Source: Anaspis maculata
Taxonomy: Eukaryota; Arthropoda; Insecta; Coleoptera; Scraptiidae
Assembly: GCA_949128115.1 (NCBI GenBank)
Contig: OX421962.1
Span: forward strand, 101,772,836 to 101,836,835
DNA: 64,000 bases
Direction: 5' to 3'
In this document: positions 1-10,359 of the stretch, in pieces
Layout: each line of letters starts with the position of its first letter
How positions within the stretch are numbered: the first letter of the stretch is position 1
Made by a program: the position numbers and the translations under genes
The notes under the pieces: model-generated
Databases searched by the model: none
Told to the model about the DNA's origin: nothing
The model's input: only the letters and a program-made list of their open reading frames with translations

Positions 1-1612
1 ATATGGACGTCCTGAAAATTTAATATTTTGTTCAGAATTGAGTGCTCTACAACATATCCAAAATCGCCAAAAATCGCACTCGGGGGTTTTGAGTTATTGG
101 AGGGGGAGTAAAAAATTGCTGGTAAAAATGGAGGGGATGGAACCCGTCAACCCATTGGATGCGAATACATTATAGTTCGACGTATCATATCCCATTGATA
201 CCATTTTGGCAAAAAAAGTGTCCATCATTGTTGAAGGGGAGTAGTGGGGGGGCGAAGTTCTGCTGGGTGAACCACTTTGTTTTTATGGCCATGTAGAACC
301 GATCACGACAAGTTTAGTATCTTTTCCGACTAAATTCAATCTCCTGAACTCGTATCCGATGTGCAAATTCGGATGAAAACAAGTTTGAACAAGTTGACTT
401 GAAAAAACTTGTTTTTTCTTTGACAATTTTGACGAATTTTTTTTGTACTGTTGGAGGTGTTCATTCTTAGAAAATTTTCAGGGACCAATAAATTGAAGTT
501 TATTCCCCTCAAAAAGCATCCACTCCCTGTATAATTTTGTTTCTCGAGTTTCAAAAACCGATTTGAACTTGAGCCGCCGCGGCGCGTCGTCTACTACTGA
601 CCAGAACACTACAGCATTCACCTTTAAATGAAAATACCTCAAACTATTGGAGAAATAACAACTCATCTTCGAAAATTGGAGGATTTGTGCAAAACTGAAT
701 TCCCTATACCATAAACAAAATCGCCGTGAATCGCCATGCAGGATTTTGAGATATTCGAGAAGGAGTATAACACTTTGACAGGATTCATACTCTATGAACT
801 GTTACCTCTCCCCTTGAATAACTCAAAACCCTGCAGTGCGATTTATGGCGATTTTGTTTATGTTATAGGGAATTCAATTCTCCACAGATCCTCCAATTTT
901 CGAAGATCAGTTCTTATTTCTTCAATAGTTTGAGGTGTTTTCATTTAAAGGTGCATGCTGTAGTGTTCTGGTCAGTAGTAGACGACGCGCCGCGCCGACT
1001 CAAGTTCAAATCGATTTTTTAAACTCGAGAAACATAATTATACTTCGAGTGGATGATTTTTGTGGAGAATACACTTCAATTCAATGGTCCCTGAAAATTT
1101 TCTGGAAATGAACACCTCCAACAGTACAAAAAAAATTCTTCAAAATTGTCAAAGAAAAAACAAGCTTTCTCAAGTTAACTTGTTCAAACTTGTTTTCATC
1201 CGAATTTGCACATCGGATACGAGTTCAGGAGATTGAATTTAGTCGGAAAAGATACCAAACTTGTCGTGATCGGTTCTACATGGCCATAAAAACAAAATGG
1301 ACCACCTAGCAGAGCTTCGCCCCCCCACTACTCCCCTTCAACAATGATGGACACTATTTGTGCCAAAATGGTATCAATGAGATATGATACGTCGAACTAT
1401 AATGTATTCGCATCCAATGAGTTGACGGGTTCCATCCCCTCCATTCTTACCAGCAATTTTTTACTCCCCCTCCAATAACTCAAAACCCCCGAGTGCGATT
1501 TTTGGCGATTTTGGATATGTTGTAGAGCACTCAATTCTGAACAAAATATCAAATTTTCAGGACGTCCATATTTTTTCCGAGGTTGAAATCTATCTTTCTT
1601 GTACTATAGAGG
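1..1612. mobile_element. Foldback (palindromic) element, family A, copy 1
   Basis: The two halves are reverse complements centred near position 786. For example, the sequence at 711-721 (ataaacaaaat) is mirrored at 851-861, and the first 30 bases reappear inverted near 1540-1570. The right arm runs to about 1612, so about 40 bases of the left arm probably lie outside the window. A second copy sits at 33358-35068. No protein-coding capacity is visible, and small reading frames here occur in mirror pairs because of the palindrome. It resembles foldback/MITE DNA transposons, but target duplications cannot be read because one end is cut off. Confidence 0.85.
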
Positions 1613-2102
1613 ATATAGGAGCTCATTTGAGTAGGCACTCCTCCCCATCTGGCGCCGTTGCAACTGACTGCGTGTGAACTGTACATGCGTTAGATGCACG
1701 TAACCAACAGCTTCTGTGTGACTTCTTGGACAGTCTTGGTAGAATATTTTAGGCATGGCACGCATTAGAACGTGGGCGTTTTTCGCTTTAGACAATATTT
1801 ATTCGCCGAAATCGCACACATGTTATCGCTACCCTCCCCGCGAGGGATATTTTACTAATTAAATCGTAAAACACCATCGCCGCCCCCGATACCGGCGCCG
1901 CTGCCGGCCGGGTGCGGTGCGAACGCACGCACGTGAAAAATCTGCGTCTGCCATGTGTGTGCCGCGTGTAAACAAATTAAGCGGACGCTTTAGTAATTCA
2001 GCTCTTGTTTACACGCAGTTGACGTCACCGCACCCAGTTACCACCACTGCTAGCTGCATAGGGACCCAGATTTTCATCATATTGTTTGAAGGGCCCCCGG
2101 TC
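1613..2102. other. Unassigned, partly GC-rich
   Basis: A GC-rich stretch around 1880-1925 contains short CG-rich words and several acgcac motifs. No gene or repeat was recognised. Confidence 0.5.
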
Positions 2103-2297
2103 GCAGATATTTTTTCCTTAAGCATCCGCCCGAGTTCTCCCGCCTTACTGAGTGCTCGCTATACCAAGTCCTCCGCCTTACCAAGTCCTCATTGGGGACG
2201 CGCTGTGCGCCAGGCTGCGCGCGCCGGCACCATGCAATTTCATTCATCGCAAATTTGCGCGCCAAACAGTGTTGTCATCACCAGAGATAGTAGATAG
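2103..2297 (+). repeat. Inverted repeat B, left copy
   Basis: About 195 bases that recur in reverse complement at 7189-7384 with few differences. It has a distinctive GC-rich core around 2205-2235 and a short internal duplication of a caagtcctccgcctta-like word. With its partner it forms the outermost arms of the composite inverted structure at 2.1-7.4 kb. It matches no family I recognise. Confidence 0.85.
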
Positions 2298-2954
2298 ACT
2301 GATTTCTTCCCCATACTCAGTTCATTACAAAAGGTTTTCCTTACTCTTACACCATCAAGGAAACAAAAGGAAAAGACACTGAAATAATATATTTCAAATT
2401 AACAGTCGAATGCGAAGCAGCAGATTTCGAAAAATGGAAGGGCGATTTTGAATTTCTCTCCAAAACGAACTACAATGTATGTTAATATTTATATTTTTTT
2501 CAAAGAAATCATATTTAACCTGCATTGTACATAACCATAGTGCAAGTGGCACATTCTTAGAAAAGGCTTATCGAGAGGAATACAGCGCAGTTTTCAATTT
2601 TTTTATATTCCTAAAAATAAAGGAAACAAAATTACAACGCGGGTGGAAAAAACTTACAACGAACATTTTGAGTCAACTTTTTTATTCATCATGAAAAGGT
2701 GTTCAAAATGTTCATTTCATTCCTGGCAGAAGGTTAAGCGGCGTGAAATTTATCTGACATTCTGTAGCATTTCTCATTCTCAAAGTTGACCTGAAATATG
2801 TGTTTGATTTTTTAGTTTTTCGGAATTTTGGAGAAAAAAAAACGACACTGTATTCCTCTTAATAAGTTCTTTTCAACGATGTGTCACCCGATACCCGATC
2901 TGCCTTTGCATTTTATGAAAGAAAGGCTGTATACGCAGGGTATCAATATTTCTC
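2298..2954. other. Unassigned spacer, absent from the opposite arm
   Basis: A+T-rich sequence between repeat B and the C arm. The matching interval on the right side (7011-7188) is about 480 bases shorter and unrelated, so one side has gained or lost sequence. No gene seen. Confidence 0.45.
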
Positions 2955-3417
2955 CCTCAAAAATGAAGAGAAAGAGATATAGAGATTTTGATGGGATTCC
3001 AATAAATGTTTGTCCACTTTGTTTCCGTTTGGATTACCCCACATTTTTTTAGGAGGCCAGTAGCCCTAAAACACTGGAAAAGTTTCTGAAGTATTACTGG
3101 GGATTTTTTGACAAACAAAAAAATTTTCAACTGTTTCATAATTTTGAGAGACGTATAAAATTGAGTACAGGGGTACGATTCTCGAGTTATTCGAATGATT
3201 TTTCGTATACGAATCTCCTTGGTTTCGTGTGTATTTTAGGCCAGTCAAATTAGAACAAATTTTTCCGTTTGAGGGAAAAAACTGTTGGAGTTTTGGAAAT
3301 TTGACAGTAATGTCCGGCAAGGTATACTGTTAAACATACTAAAAGTCCCCAACTCCACCTATTGAGCTCGAGCCGCCATCTTGGAAAAATGGTCCTTCGA
3401 TCCAGTTTTCTGCTTAT
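2955..3417 (+). repeat. Foldback family C, left outer arm
   Basis: Pairs with 6593-7010 in reverse complement. The match is strong from about 3238 to 3417 (…cagttttctgcttat against ataagcagaaaactg…), weaker from 3175 to 3237, and patchy further out. The strong part includes a gccatcttggaaaaatgg word that also occurs at the centre of the enclosed palindrome (about 4499-4516). Confidence 0.75.
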
Positions 3418-3986
3418 ATTACGCTAATCATAAGAGTTATTCAATTAAGTTTAATCAAAACTTATATCAAGGCTATAAAATTGTCTACAAAAATTGTTCC
3501 ATACCGATTTTTTTCTCGTATCTGTTGAAATTATTAAAATTAAATTAACAAAAAAACAAACAAAAAATAAGCGATTTTTTGCCTATGGCTAGATATATTG
3601 TCTTCAAAATTTGTGAAGATGTTGGCAGTCTACATCAAAGCTAAACGTGACAGTTGAGATAGAAAAAAAAATGCGAAAATATTCTTTTATTTTTTTTTAA
3701 ATTAAGCAAAAATTTGGTTTTCGAGTTTGACATTTGCAACAGGGCGGAGTAAAGGTTTCAATCGAACATCAATCAGTTTTGATATTTACATATTGTGAGA
3801 CAAGATTTCATCAGTATTGTGCATTCATGAGCTTCTGGAATGCTCGATATGAATCAAACTAAAAGAATAATAGCTAAGTCCAAAAAGTGTTGTCGATTGG
3901 TTCTGAAGGAAACATTTCGAAACGAAAGACGTCAGCAAAGGATATACAGGAGGTCCAAAGGTTATTCAACTGTATATGAGCCCCAT

Positions 3987-4165
3987 TTGGAGCGGTGGTG
4001 GCCGAGTGGTACAGGTGATGGCAAGCCAAACCATTCGCGCTGCCCTGTGTGGGTTCGAATCCTACTTCATCCATGGATATTTTGTGCTGTCCCCGAGGTT
4101 GAATGGTAGAGCAGCTTATAGCTGAATGTCGCCTCGTAAAATAAGACAATTAAATAAATAGATTA
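3987..4165 (+). mobile_element. tRNA-derived SINE in one arm of C1
   Basis: It starts with a tRNA-like head: an A-box-like tggccgagtgg at 3999-4009 and a perfect B box ggttcgaatcc at 4052-4062, which are RNA polymerase III promoter elements. An A-rich aaataaatag tail ends it. The opposite arm reads straight through at about 4893-4896, giving the empty site. Comparing the two places the insert after ...gagccccat and suggests only a 2-base AT duplication. The head resembles serine or leucine tRNAs, but no cloverleaf acceptor stem closes, so this is not a working tRNA gene. Confidence 0.8.
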
Positions 4166-5289
4166 ATATTGATGTGCCTTATCCAAAATAGTACAAAAAA
4201 ATCAACCAAAATGTTGGAATATACCCTGTATAACAAAAAGTAACGATACAAAATGGAAGTAGTGAAGCACACCTGATGCCAAAAAGACGGCCTTTACATT
4301 TCTGAAAAAAAGAACAAGATTATTTGATTTATTTGAAAGTTATTAGTCCTCAAACTTGACTTCACAAATTTTATACTGTCAAATGAGAAAAAGTAGAGAG
4401 AAGTAACTGTCGGAGTTTCAGAAATTTGACAGTGATGTTTGCTAAGGTATACTCATGAACATACTAAAAGTCCCCGCCTCTACCTGTTGTGCTCGAGCTG
4501 CCATCTTGGAAAAATGGTAATAAACTTGATCGAAGGAGCATTTTACCAAGATGGCGGCTCAAGCGCAACAAGTAGAGGCGGGGACTTTTAGTATGTTTAT
4601 GAGTATACCTTAGCGAACATCCCTGTCAAATTTCTGAAACTCCGACAGTTACTTCTCTCTACTTTTCCCTATTTGACTGGCTGAAATTTGTAAAGTCAAG
4701 TTCGAGGACTAATAACTTTCAAATAAATCAATTAATTTTGTTCCTTTTTTCAGCAATGTAAAGGCTGTATTTTTGACCTCAGGTATGATCTACTACTTCC
4801 ATTTTGTATCGTTACTTTTTGTTATACACTATACAGGGTGGATTTTAACATTTTGATTGTGTCTTTTGTACTATTTTGGATAAGGCACATCAATATGGGG
4901 CTCATATACAGTTGAATAACCTTTGTACCTCCTGTATATCCTTTACTGATGTCTTTTGTTTTGAAATGTTTCCTTCACAACCAATCGACAACACTTTTTG
5001 GACTTAGCTATTATTCTTTTAGTTTAATTCATATCGAGCATTCCAGAAGCGCGTGAAGGCACAATACTGGTGAAATCTTGTCTTACAATATGTAAATATC
5101 AAAACTGATTGACGTTCGATTGAAACCTTTACTCCGCCCTGTTGGAAATGTCAAACTCGAAAACCAAATTTTTACTCAGTTGAAAAAAAATTAAAAAAAT
5201 ATTTTCGCAATTTTTTTTCCTATCTCAACTGTCACGTTTAGCTTTGATGTAGACTGCCAACATCTTCACAAAACAATATCTAAAAAATC

Positions 5290-5290
<1 letters not shown>

Positions 5291-5326
<36 letters not shown>
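5291..5326. repeat. Poly(T) run, 36 bases
   Basis: An uninterrupted run of T in the right arm of C1. The matching left-arm position (about 3540-3565) is only A-rich, so the run probably expanded after the palindrome formed. Its length may be unreliable in an assembly. Confidence 0.9.
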
Positions 5327-5327
<1 letters not shown>

Positions 5328-5452
5328 GTCATTCAATTTTATCAATATCAACAGATACGAGAAAAAAATCAGTATGAAACAATTTTTGTAGACAATTTTG
5401 TAGCCTTGATTTTTTATTAAACTTAATTGAATATCTCTGATGATTAGCGTAA

Positions 5453-6592
5453 TACAGGGTGTCCCACGAAGTAACCGACATAGTTCAAGGGTAGATGTAC
5501 TTTCTCGAGGCAAAACAGAATCTGCCTTCGAAATTTTCATGACGTCCCCCGTTTTTGATATACAGGGGGATTTATGTGTTCAACCAAAAAGTTTGATTGG
5601 CCATATCTCAGGAATGCACCAATAGAATCTATTGAAATTTTGCAGGTATATTCTAGAACCAAGAGCCTTTGTAGCGCCCTATTCACTTATAAAATTAATA
5701 CAGGACCGTACTCAAAATTTTGTTTTTTGAGTTTCTGTTGAAAAAGTCATCCTGTATAGATTTTTTTTCAAAATCTAATGTTATATTCGAAAACAACATA
5801 AGAAATGCTACAAAATGCGATTCCTAAATTGTTTGGCACTAATTTAGCTGATCCGAAAAAAAATTGATACCAAAAATTTTTCAGGAATATTTTTTCAAAT
5901 TCAAATTTAAATCAGTGAAACGCTATTCCAGATGGTCAAACAAAGTCACTATTTCAATTGTGGTGCTCTAACCAACCAAAAATAATTTCAGGAGAATTTT
6001 CTTGAAACATGAATTTGGTACCTCAGATTCCTACCAAAATTCATGTTTCCAGAAAATCTCCTGAGATTATCCTTGGTTTGGTAGAACATCAAAATTAAAA
6101 TTGTTACTTTGTTTGACCACCTGGAATAGCGTTTGAGTGATTTGAATCAAATTTTCAAAAATATTCCTGAAAAATTTCTGGCATTAATTTTTTTTCGGCT
6201 AAATCAGTGCCAAACAATTTAGGAATCGCATTTTGTAGCATTTTTTATGTAGTTTCCAAATATGACATCAGATTTTAAAAAACAATCTATACAGGATGAC
6301 TTTTTCAACAGAAACTCGAAAAACAAAATTTTGGGTACGGTCCTGTATTAATTTTATAAGTGAATAGGGCGCTACAAAGGCTTTTGGTTCTAGAATATAC
6401 CTGCAAAATTTCAATAGATTCTATTGATGTATTCCTGAGATATGGCCAATCAAACTTTTCGGTTGAACACATAAATCACCCTGTATATCGGAAACGGGAG
6501 ACGTCAAGAAAATTCCGAAGGCAGATTCTGATTTGCCTCGAGAAAGTACATCTACCCTTGAACCATGTCGGTTACTTCGTGGGACAGCCTGT
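5453..6592. mobile_element. Palindromic element C2, abutting C1
   Basis: The arms mirror each other about position 6026, with aaacatgaatttggta at 6005-6020 facing taccaaaattcatgttt at 6032-6048. The terminal repeats read acagggtgtcccacgaagt at the left and acttcgtgggacagcctgt at the right. The two arms give mirror-image reading frames (5440-5625 plus strand, 6421-6621 minus strand) that translate alike, which marks them as repeat translation and not genes. It lies directly beside C1 within the C arms. Confidence 0.85.
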
Positions 6593-7010
6593 ATAAGCAG
6601 AAAACTGGATCGAAGGACCATTTTTCCAAGATGGCGGCTCGAGCTCGATAGGTAGAGTTGGAGACTTTTAGTATGTTTAACAGTACACCTTACCGGACAT
6701 TACTGTCAAATTTCCAAAACTCCAACAGTTTTTTCCCTCCAGCTTTCCTTATTTGACTGGCCTATTTTGGCTGTCGGAAAGGAGAATTCACATACGAAAA
6801 CTTTTCGAACACGTTCGAGAATCGCAACCCAGAGCCGTTTTTTGAAAAACGTCAACAAAAAAGAAAAATATATATCTTTTCCACATAATTACGAAGACGC
6901 TTTGTACTCAATTTTGTAATAGGTACACTCAGTACACCGTATAAAAAAATGAGTTTTTATCTCCATTTTTGAGGAATAAATCCTTCAAATAGTTTTTACC
7001 TACTGAGAAT
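6593..7010 (-). repeat. Foldback family C, right outer arm
   Basis: Reverse-complement partner of 2955-3417. The best match runs from 6593 to 6763 (through atttgactggcct), and a weaker match continues to about 6835 and beyond. Confidence 0.75.
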
Positions 7011-7188
7011 ACAGCCTTAAGGGTGGTTGCGCTGCTAGAGGTGGGGGGTAAAGCAAAAACATGACCGATTGACCGCTGAAATGTGCGCAATTAAAAACAG
7101 AAATCAACTTCTGGAGTTTTCACAGAACTTCCGTGTAACTGAGGGTTGTAATCCAGCTCAGGTTTCCACCTTGTATAAAAAGACACAG

Positions 7189-7384
7189 CCGCGTATCTAC
7201 TATCTCTATTGATGACAACACTGTTTGGCGCGCAAATTTGCGAAGAATGAAATTGCATGGTGCCGGCGCGCGCAGCCTGGCGCACAGCGCGTCCCCAATG
7301 AGGACTTGGTAAGGCGGAGGACTTGGTATAGCGAGCACTCGGTAAGGCGGGAGAACTCGGGCGGATGCTTAAGGAAAAAATATC
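7189..7384 (-). repeat. Inverted repeat B, right copy
   Basis: Mirror copy of 2103-2297, including the GC-rich core around 7255-7285. It closes the outermost arm of the 5.3 kb composite. Confidence 0.85.
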
Positions 7385-7794
7385 TGCCCCCCGGTCGGTG
7401 GTGATGACCTTGGAAGATTCATTAAAATTCCGCAAGCACGCGCGCATCCACACAAGCCGCCCGTTAGAAGCAGGCGTTTCCTCCGGTGTGTGTGCGCCTG
7501 TCTCTGTGTTTGAAGGGCGGAATGTTAATGTTGCATAACTATTTTCGCACGTATTGTGAAAGTTGGGGTTGACCTTGAGTTTTCAGCGTTCAGCACCGCT
7601 GAATACACCTAGTACACCTAACCCATATCTTTGTTCCGGGAAAACTATTCTGGAAAGTGAAGGGGGTTGCAAGGTTAATTTCGATTTAGTCAGGTCGGTA
7701 TGCGCGCGTGCTGCCGTAGAAAACAGGCCGAATTCCAACAACGGTTCATCCAGGGCAATTCGTCGAGAATATTTTGAAATTTTCTTCTCAGGTT
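7385..7794. other. Unassigned
   Basis: No gene or repeat family recognised. Overlapping short reading frames on both strands show no conserved motif. Confidence 0.4.
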
Positions 7795-8250
7795 GTGATG
7801 GTGAACCTCCCCCTGTCCCTCTGACATTTTATTTGTTTGGCCTGCGATCGTCTGAACCCTTCGTTGTGCCCGCATGTGAGCGTCTTAACCCTTCGGTCCG
7901 CTTTTGCTCATGAGGGAAACGTCTCGCGTGAGAAGAAGAAGGAGTTCAATGAAAAATGCTTATTGCACAGAAAGTTACATTTACTTAGTGGTTCTTCCCT
8001 CGAAACACCTAACGTGTGACTGACATTATGGAAAAAATGTACAAAATGCAAAATGAACAAAAACAATTGTAACCAACACAACAAAATATGTCAAACTGTC
8101 AAGTCAATGGAAAATGAAAAGTGACGGGTTCGGAAAAAGGCACTCATTGGAAGAACTCGTCAATCAAACCCATGAGTCAAGCCCGAAGAAAAATGATTCT
8201 CAATGTGGTGTGACAAATGAATGACAAAAACTCACTGTTATTTTCAGTAT
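7795..8250 (+). repeat. Dispersed repeat R2, copy 1
   Basis: Matches 14856-15265 in the same orientation, from a shared ctgacattttattt near the start through aacaaaatatgt.aaactgtca and ggcactca.t.gaagaactcgtcaa to a closing aaaactcactg. The copies differ by substitutions and gaps. No coding motif or terminal repeat was seen, so the class is unknown. A fragment of a retroelement untranslated region is possible. Confidence 0.75.
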
Positions 8251-9582
8251 CAATGGCAAGCAAAAACAAGCAAAATTAGTAGACAAACTCACACAGACAT
8301 TCAAAATACAGAAACCGGACACACATTAGTAGACAGAGCATACTAAAGACAGCACTACAATACAACTACAAAATGATACAAATGATGGGATTGTGGGCGT
8401 ATCCTGTGTACGAGGACCCTATAAGACAACCTAACCCACAAAAGCCGACATATGCCTCGTTACGCGTCTCGCAAGCGACTAAGCTGCTAACAATCGAAAA
8501 TATCATCTATGGTAGAACCATCCATTCCCTGACAAGTAACAACATTCGTTTTACTTCGGCTTTCTTTCTGTTGCAATTTTCCGACCTTATCACCAGGATT
8601 CCTTTTGTTGTCCACTTCTTGCTCTGACCTATAATTGAGCAATGGTAATTATAACGCTGCTGCTAGCCGCTGGCTATTGCTTGTTGGTGATAATCGCCTA
8701 GCAACCGCCCAAAGCAACCAATCACATACGCTTTGTTCTTGGCCAGCAATTCCGATTCGGTTGGACATGGTTCGTCGCTCAGAAGTAAGTTATGGCATCA
8801 GGTTTGAAATGGAATAGCCGACATGCTCGAATCCAATTTTTTTAACCCTTCCCTTGCAAGTGAATTCAATAACTCTGCTCAAGTGCTAAAAAATTATCTT
8901 CTTTTCAATTGGGAAACTTCAAATCGTTTTCGTTCCAACTAGGGACGAAATACCACTGTGGAAGTACCTATGAATGAAAAGTTTGACTGGTCATCCAGCC
9001 GTTATCCGACATTTCGATGGCTCATATGCGCGGCACAGATTCCGTCAACGATTTTGGGATTCGCTTTCGGTTGATTACAACCATTGGTGGCGCCATTCGA
9101 CCATCCGCATTTTCCAATAAATGAGGTGAGACATTTTCTTCATCAGAGTTGATGATGTTGTGATCGTTTTACTGTCCTTTTTTTTTAGTCACAACTTCAT
9201 CATTGCCAGAACCCAAGAAAAAAGCGATTTTATCACAATTGCAAACTTTGCGTTCGGAGCTTTGTGCAATTTCTAATATATTTTTTTGTTTGAGGTCACT
9301 CCTTAGTTTCGTTAAACCAGTCCTTATTATTCGTCCTGGTCACATTTCCGCTAATTTTTCGACTTAGTATAGGGTGTCGTCTTGAGAATGCCTTGGATCA
9401 ATGCTTATTGCTCGGTCTGTCATTCGTGAGGGGGCTATCTCGTTTCATCTTTTTTAAGGGCATTTGCACACTGTCCGACAATTTTTCTTCTTTGGTCGGA
9501 AACTCATTTTGCTTTGAATGTATCATTCACTGCACCAAGTTTTCTTTAGTCGCAGTAAGAAATGAAACCAGGCCCCTGATTC
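8251..9582. other. Unassigned
   Basis: No recognisable gene, repeat or RNA. Short reading frames at 8373-8627 and 8635-8817 lack family features. Confidence 0.4.
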
Positions 9583-10359
9583 TACGAGCCCCTTCTCAAT
9601 GAAATTGGCACAGTATCTATTCAAAAATATGTCAAAAATGAGGCGTCCAATCAAAATCTTACAACGATGACTTATGCTAAATTAAATAAAAAGTCCAAAA
9701 ATGCATTCCGCTTTGGAATATTTTTAGTGGTGTATAAGATATAGGGGCAATAAGGAGAGCCTTCCTCCTCCAACTTACGCAACTGGACACGTTTGACCAA
9801 ACATGTTATGTTAATAAATATAAGGCATCTTTAGGGGAACAATGTTGAAAATTCGAGCAAGATCAGTCAAGCGTTTCAAAAGTTATATCAAGAAACGTTT
9901 TTTATATTTCAACTTTGAAGAGCTGTATCTTTGTTACTATGTATTTTCAATCATTGGCATCAGTCCAAAGTAGGGGTTTCTGGGAGAAAACAATCTTCAG
10001 AAATGCATAGCAACGGAGATACAGCTCTTCGAAATTCAAACTAAAAATGTTTTTCTTTGCATAACTTTTAAACCGCTTTACTGAACTCAAATTTTCATCA
10101 TTGTTTTCCCAAATATGCCTCTCTTCGATAAACTAACAAATTTGATCAAAAGTGCCCAGTTGCGAAAGTTGAAAAGGGGGCTTCCTTTTTTGTCCCCCTA
10201 TCTTCTACGCCACTGAAAATATTTCAAAGTGGAATGCATTTCCAGATTTATTTGTTTAATTTAGAGAAAGTTACCTTTGGAAGACTTTGATTGAGAACTT
10301 AATTTTCGGAATTATGCTTAAATGGACACTGTGCCAATTTAATTGAGATGGGGCTCGTA
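9583..10359. mobile_element. Foldback element D
   Basis: The arms mirror each other about position 9970. The left end is tacgagcccc…aaattggcacagt (from 9583) and the right end actgtgccaattt…ggggctcgta (to 10359). Both ends are TA followed by CGAGCCCC, which fits a Tc1/mariner-type TA target duplication. The inner parts also match, for example agctgtatctttgtt against aacggagatacagct near 9925 and 10020. No coding capacity. Confidence 0.85.

Larger units (their letters stand above)
3418..5452. mobile_element. Large palindromic element C1, nested inside family C
   Basis: Two near-complementary arms meet at about 4528, where ccatcttgg at 4501-4509 faces ccaagatgg at 4547-4555. The ends are attacgctaatcat-like on the left and its mirror just before 5453. 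The central ~330 bases (about 4375-4690) resemble the outer C arms, so a family C sequence sits exactly at the apex. The left arm carries a SINE (3987-4165) missing from the right arm, and the right arm carries a 36-base T run. No protein is encoded. Confidence 0.8.

Noticed and set aside
3987..4075. Possible serine or leucine tRNA gene
   Set aside because: A and B boxes are present but the acceptor stem does not close and an A-rich tail follows, so it is a SINE head.
5440..6621. Similar short proteins readable on opposite strands at 5440-5625 (+) and 6421-6621 (-)
   Set aside because: They are the two arms of palindrome C2 read in mirror; no gene is needed to explain the similarity.
2103..7384. 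A single giant transposon with 195-base terminal repeats (B)
   Set aside because: No target duplication was found outside B, and the sequence inside B differs greatly between sides (about 480 extra bases on the left), so a nested or rearranged structure is more likely.
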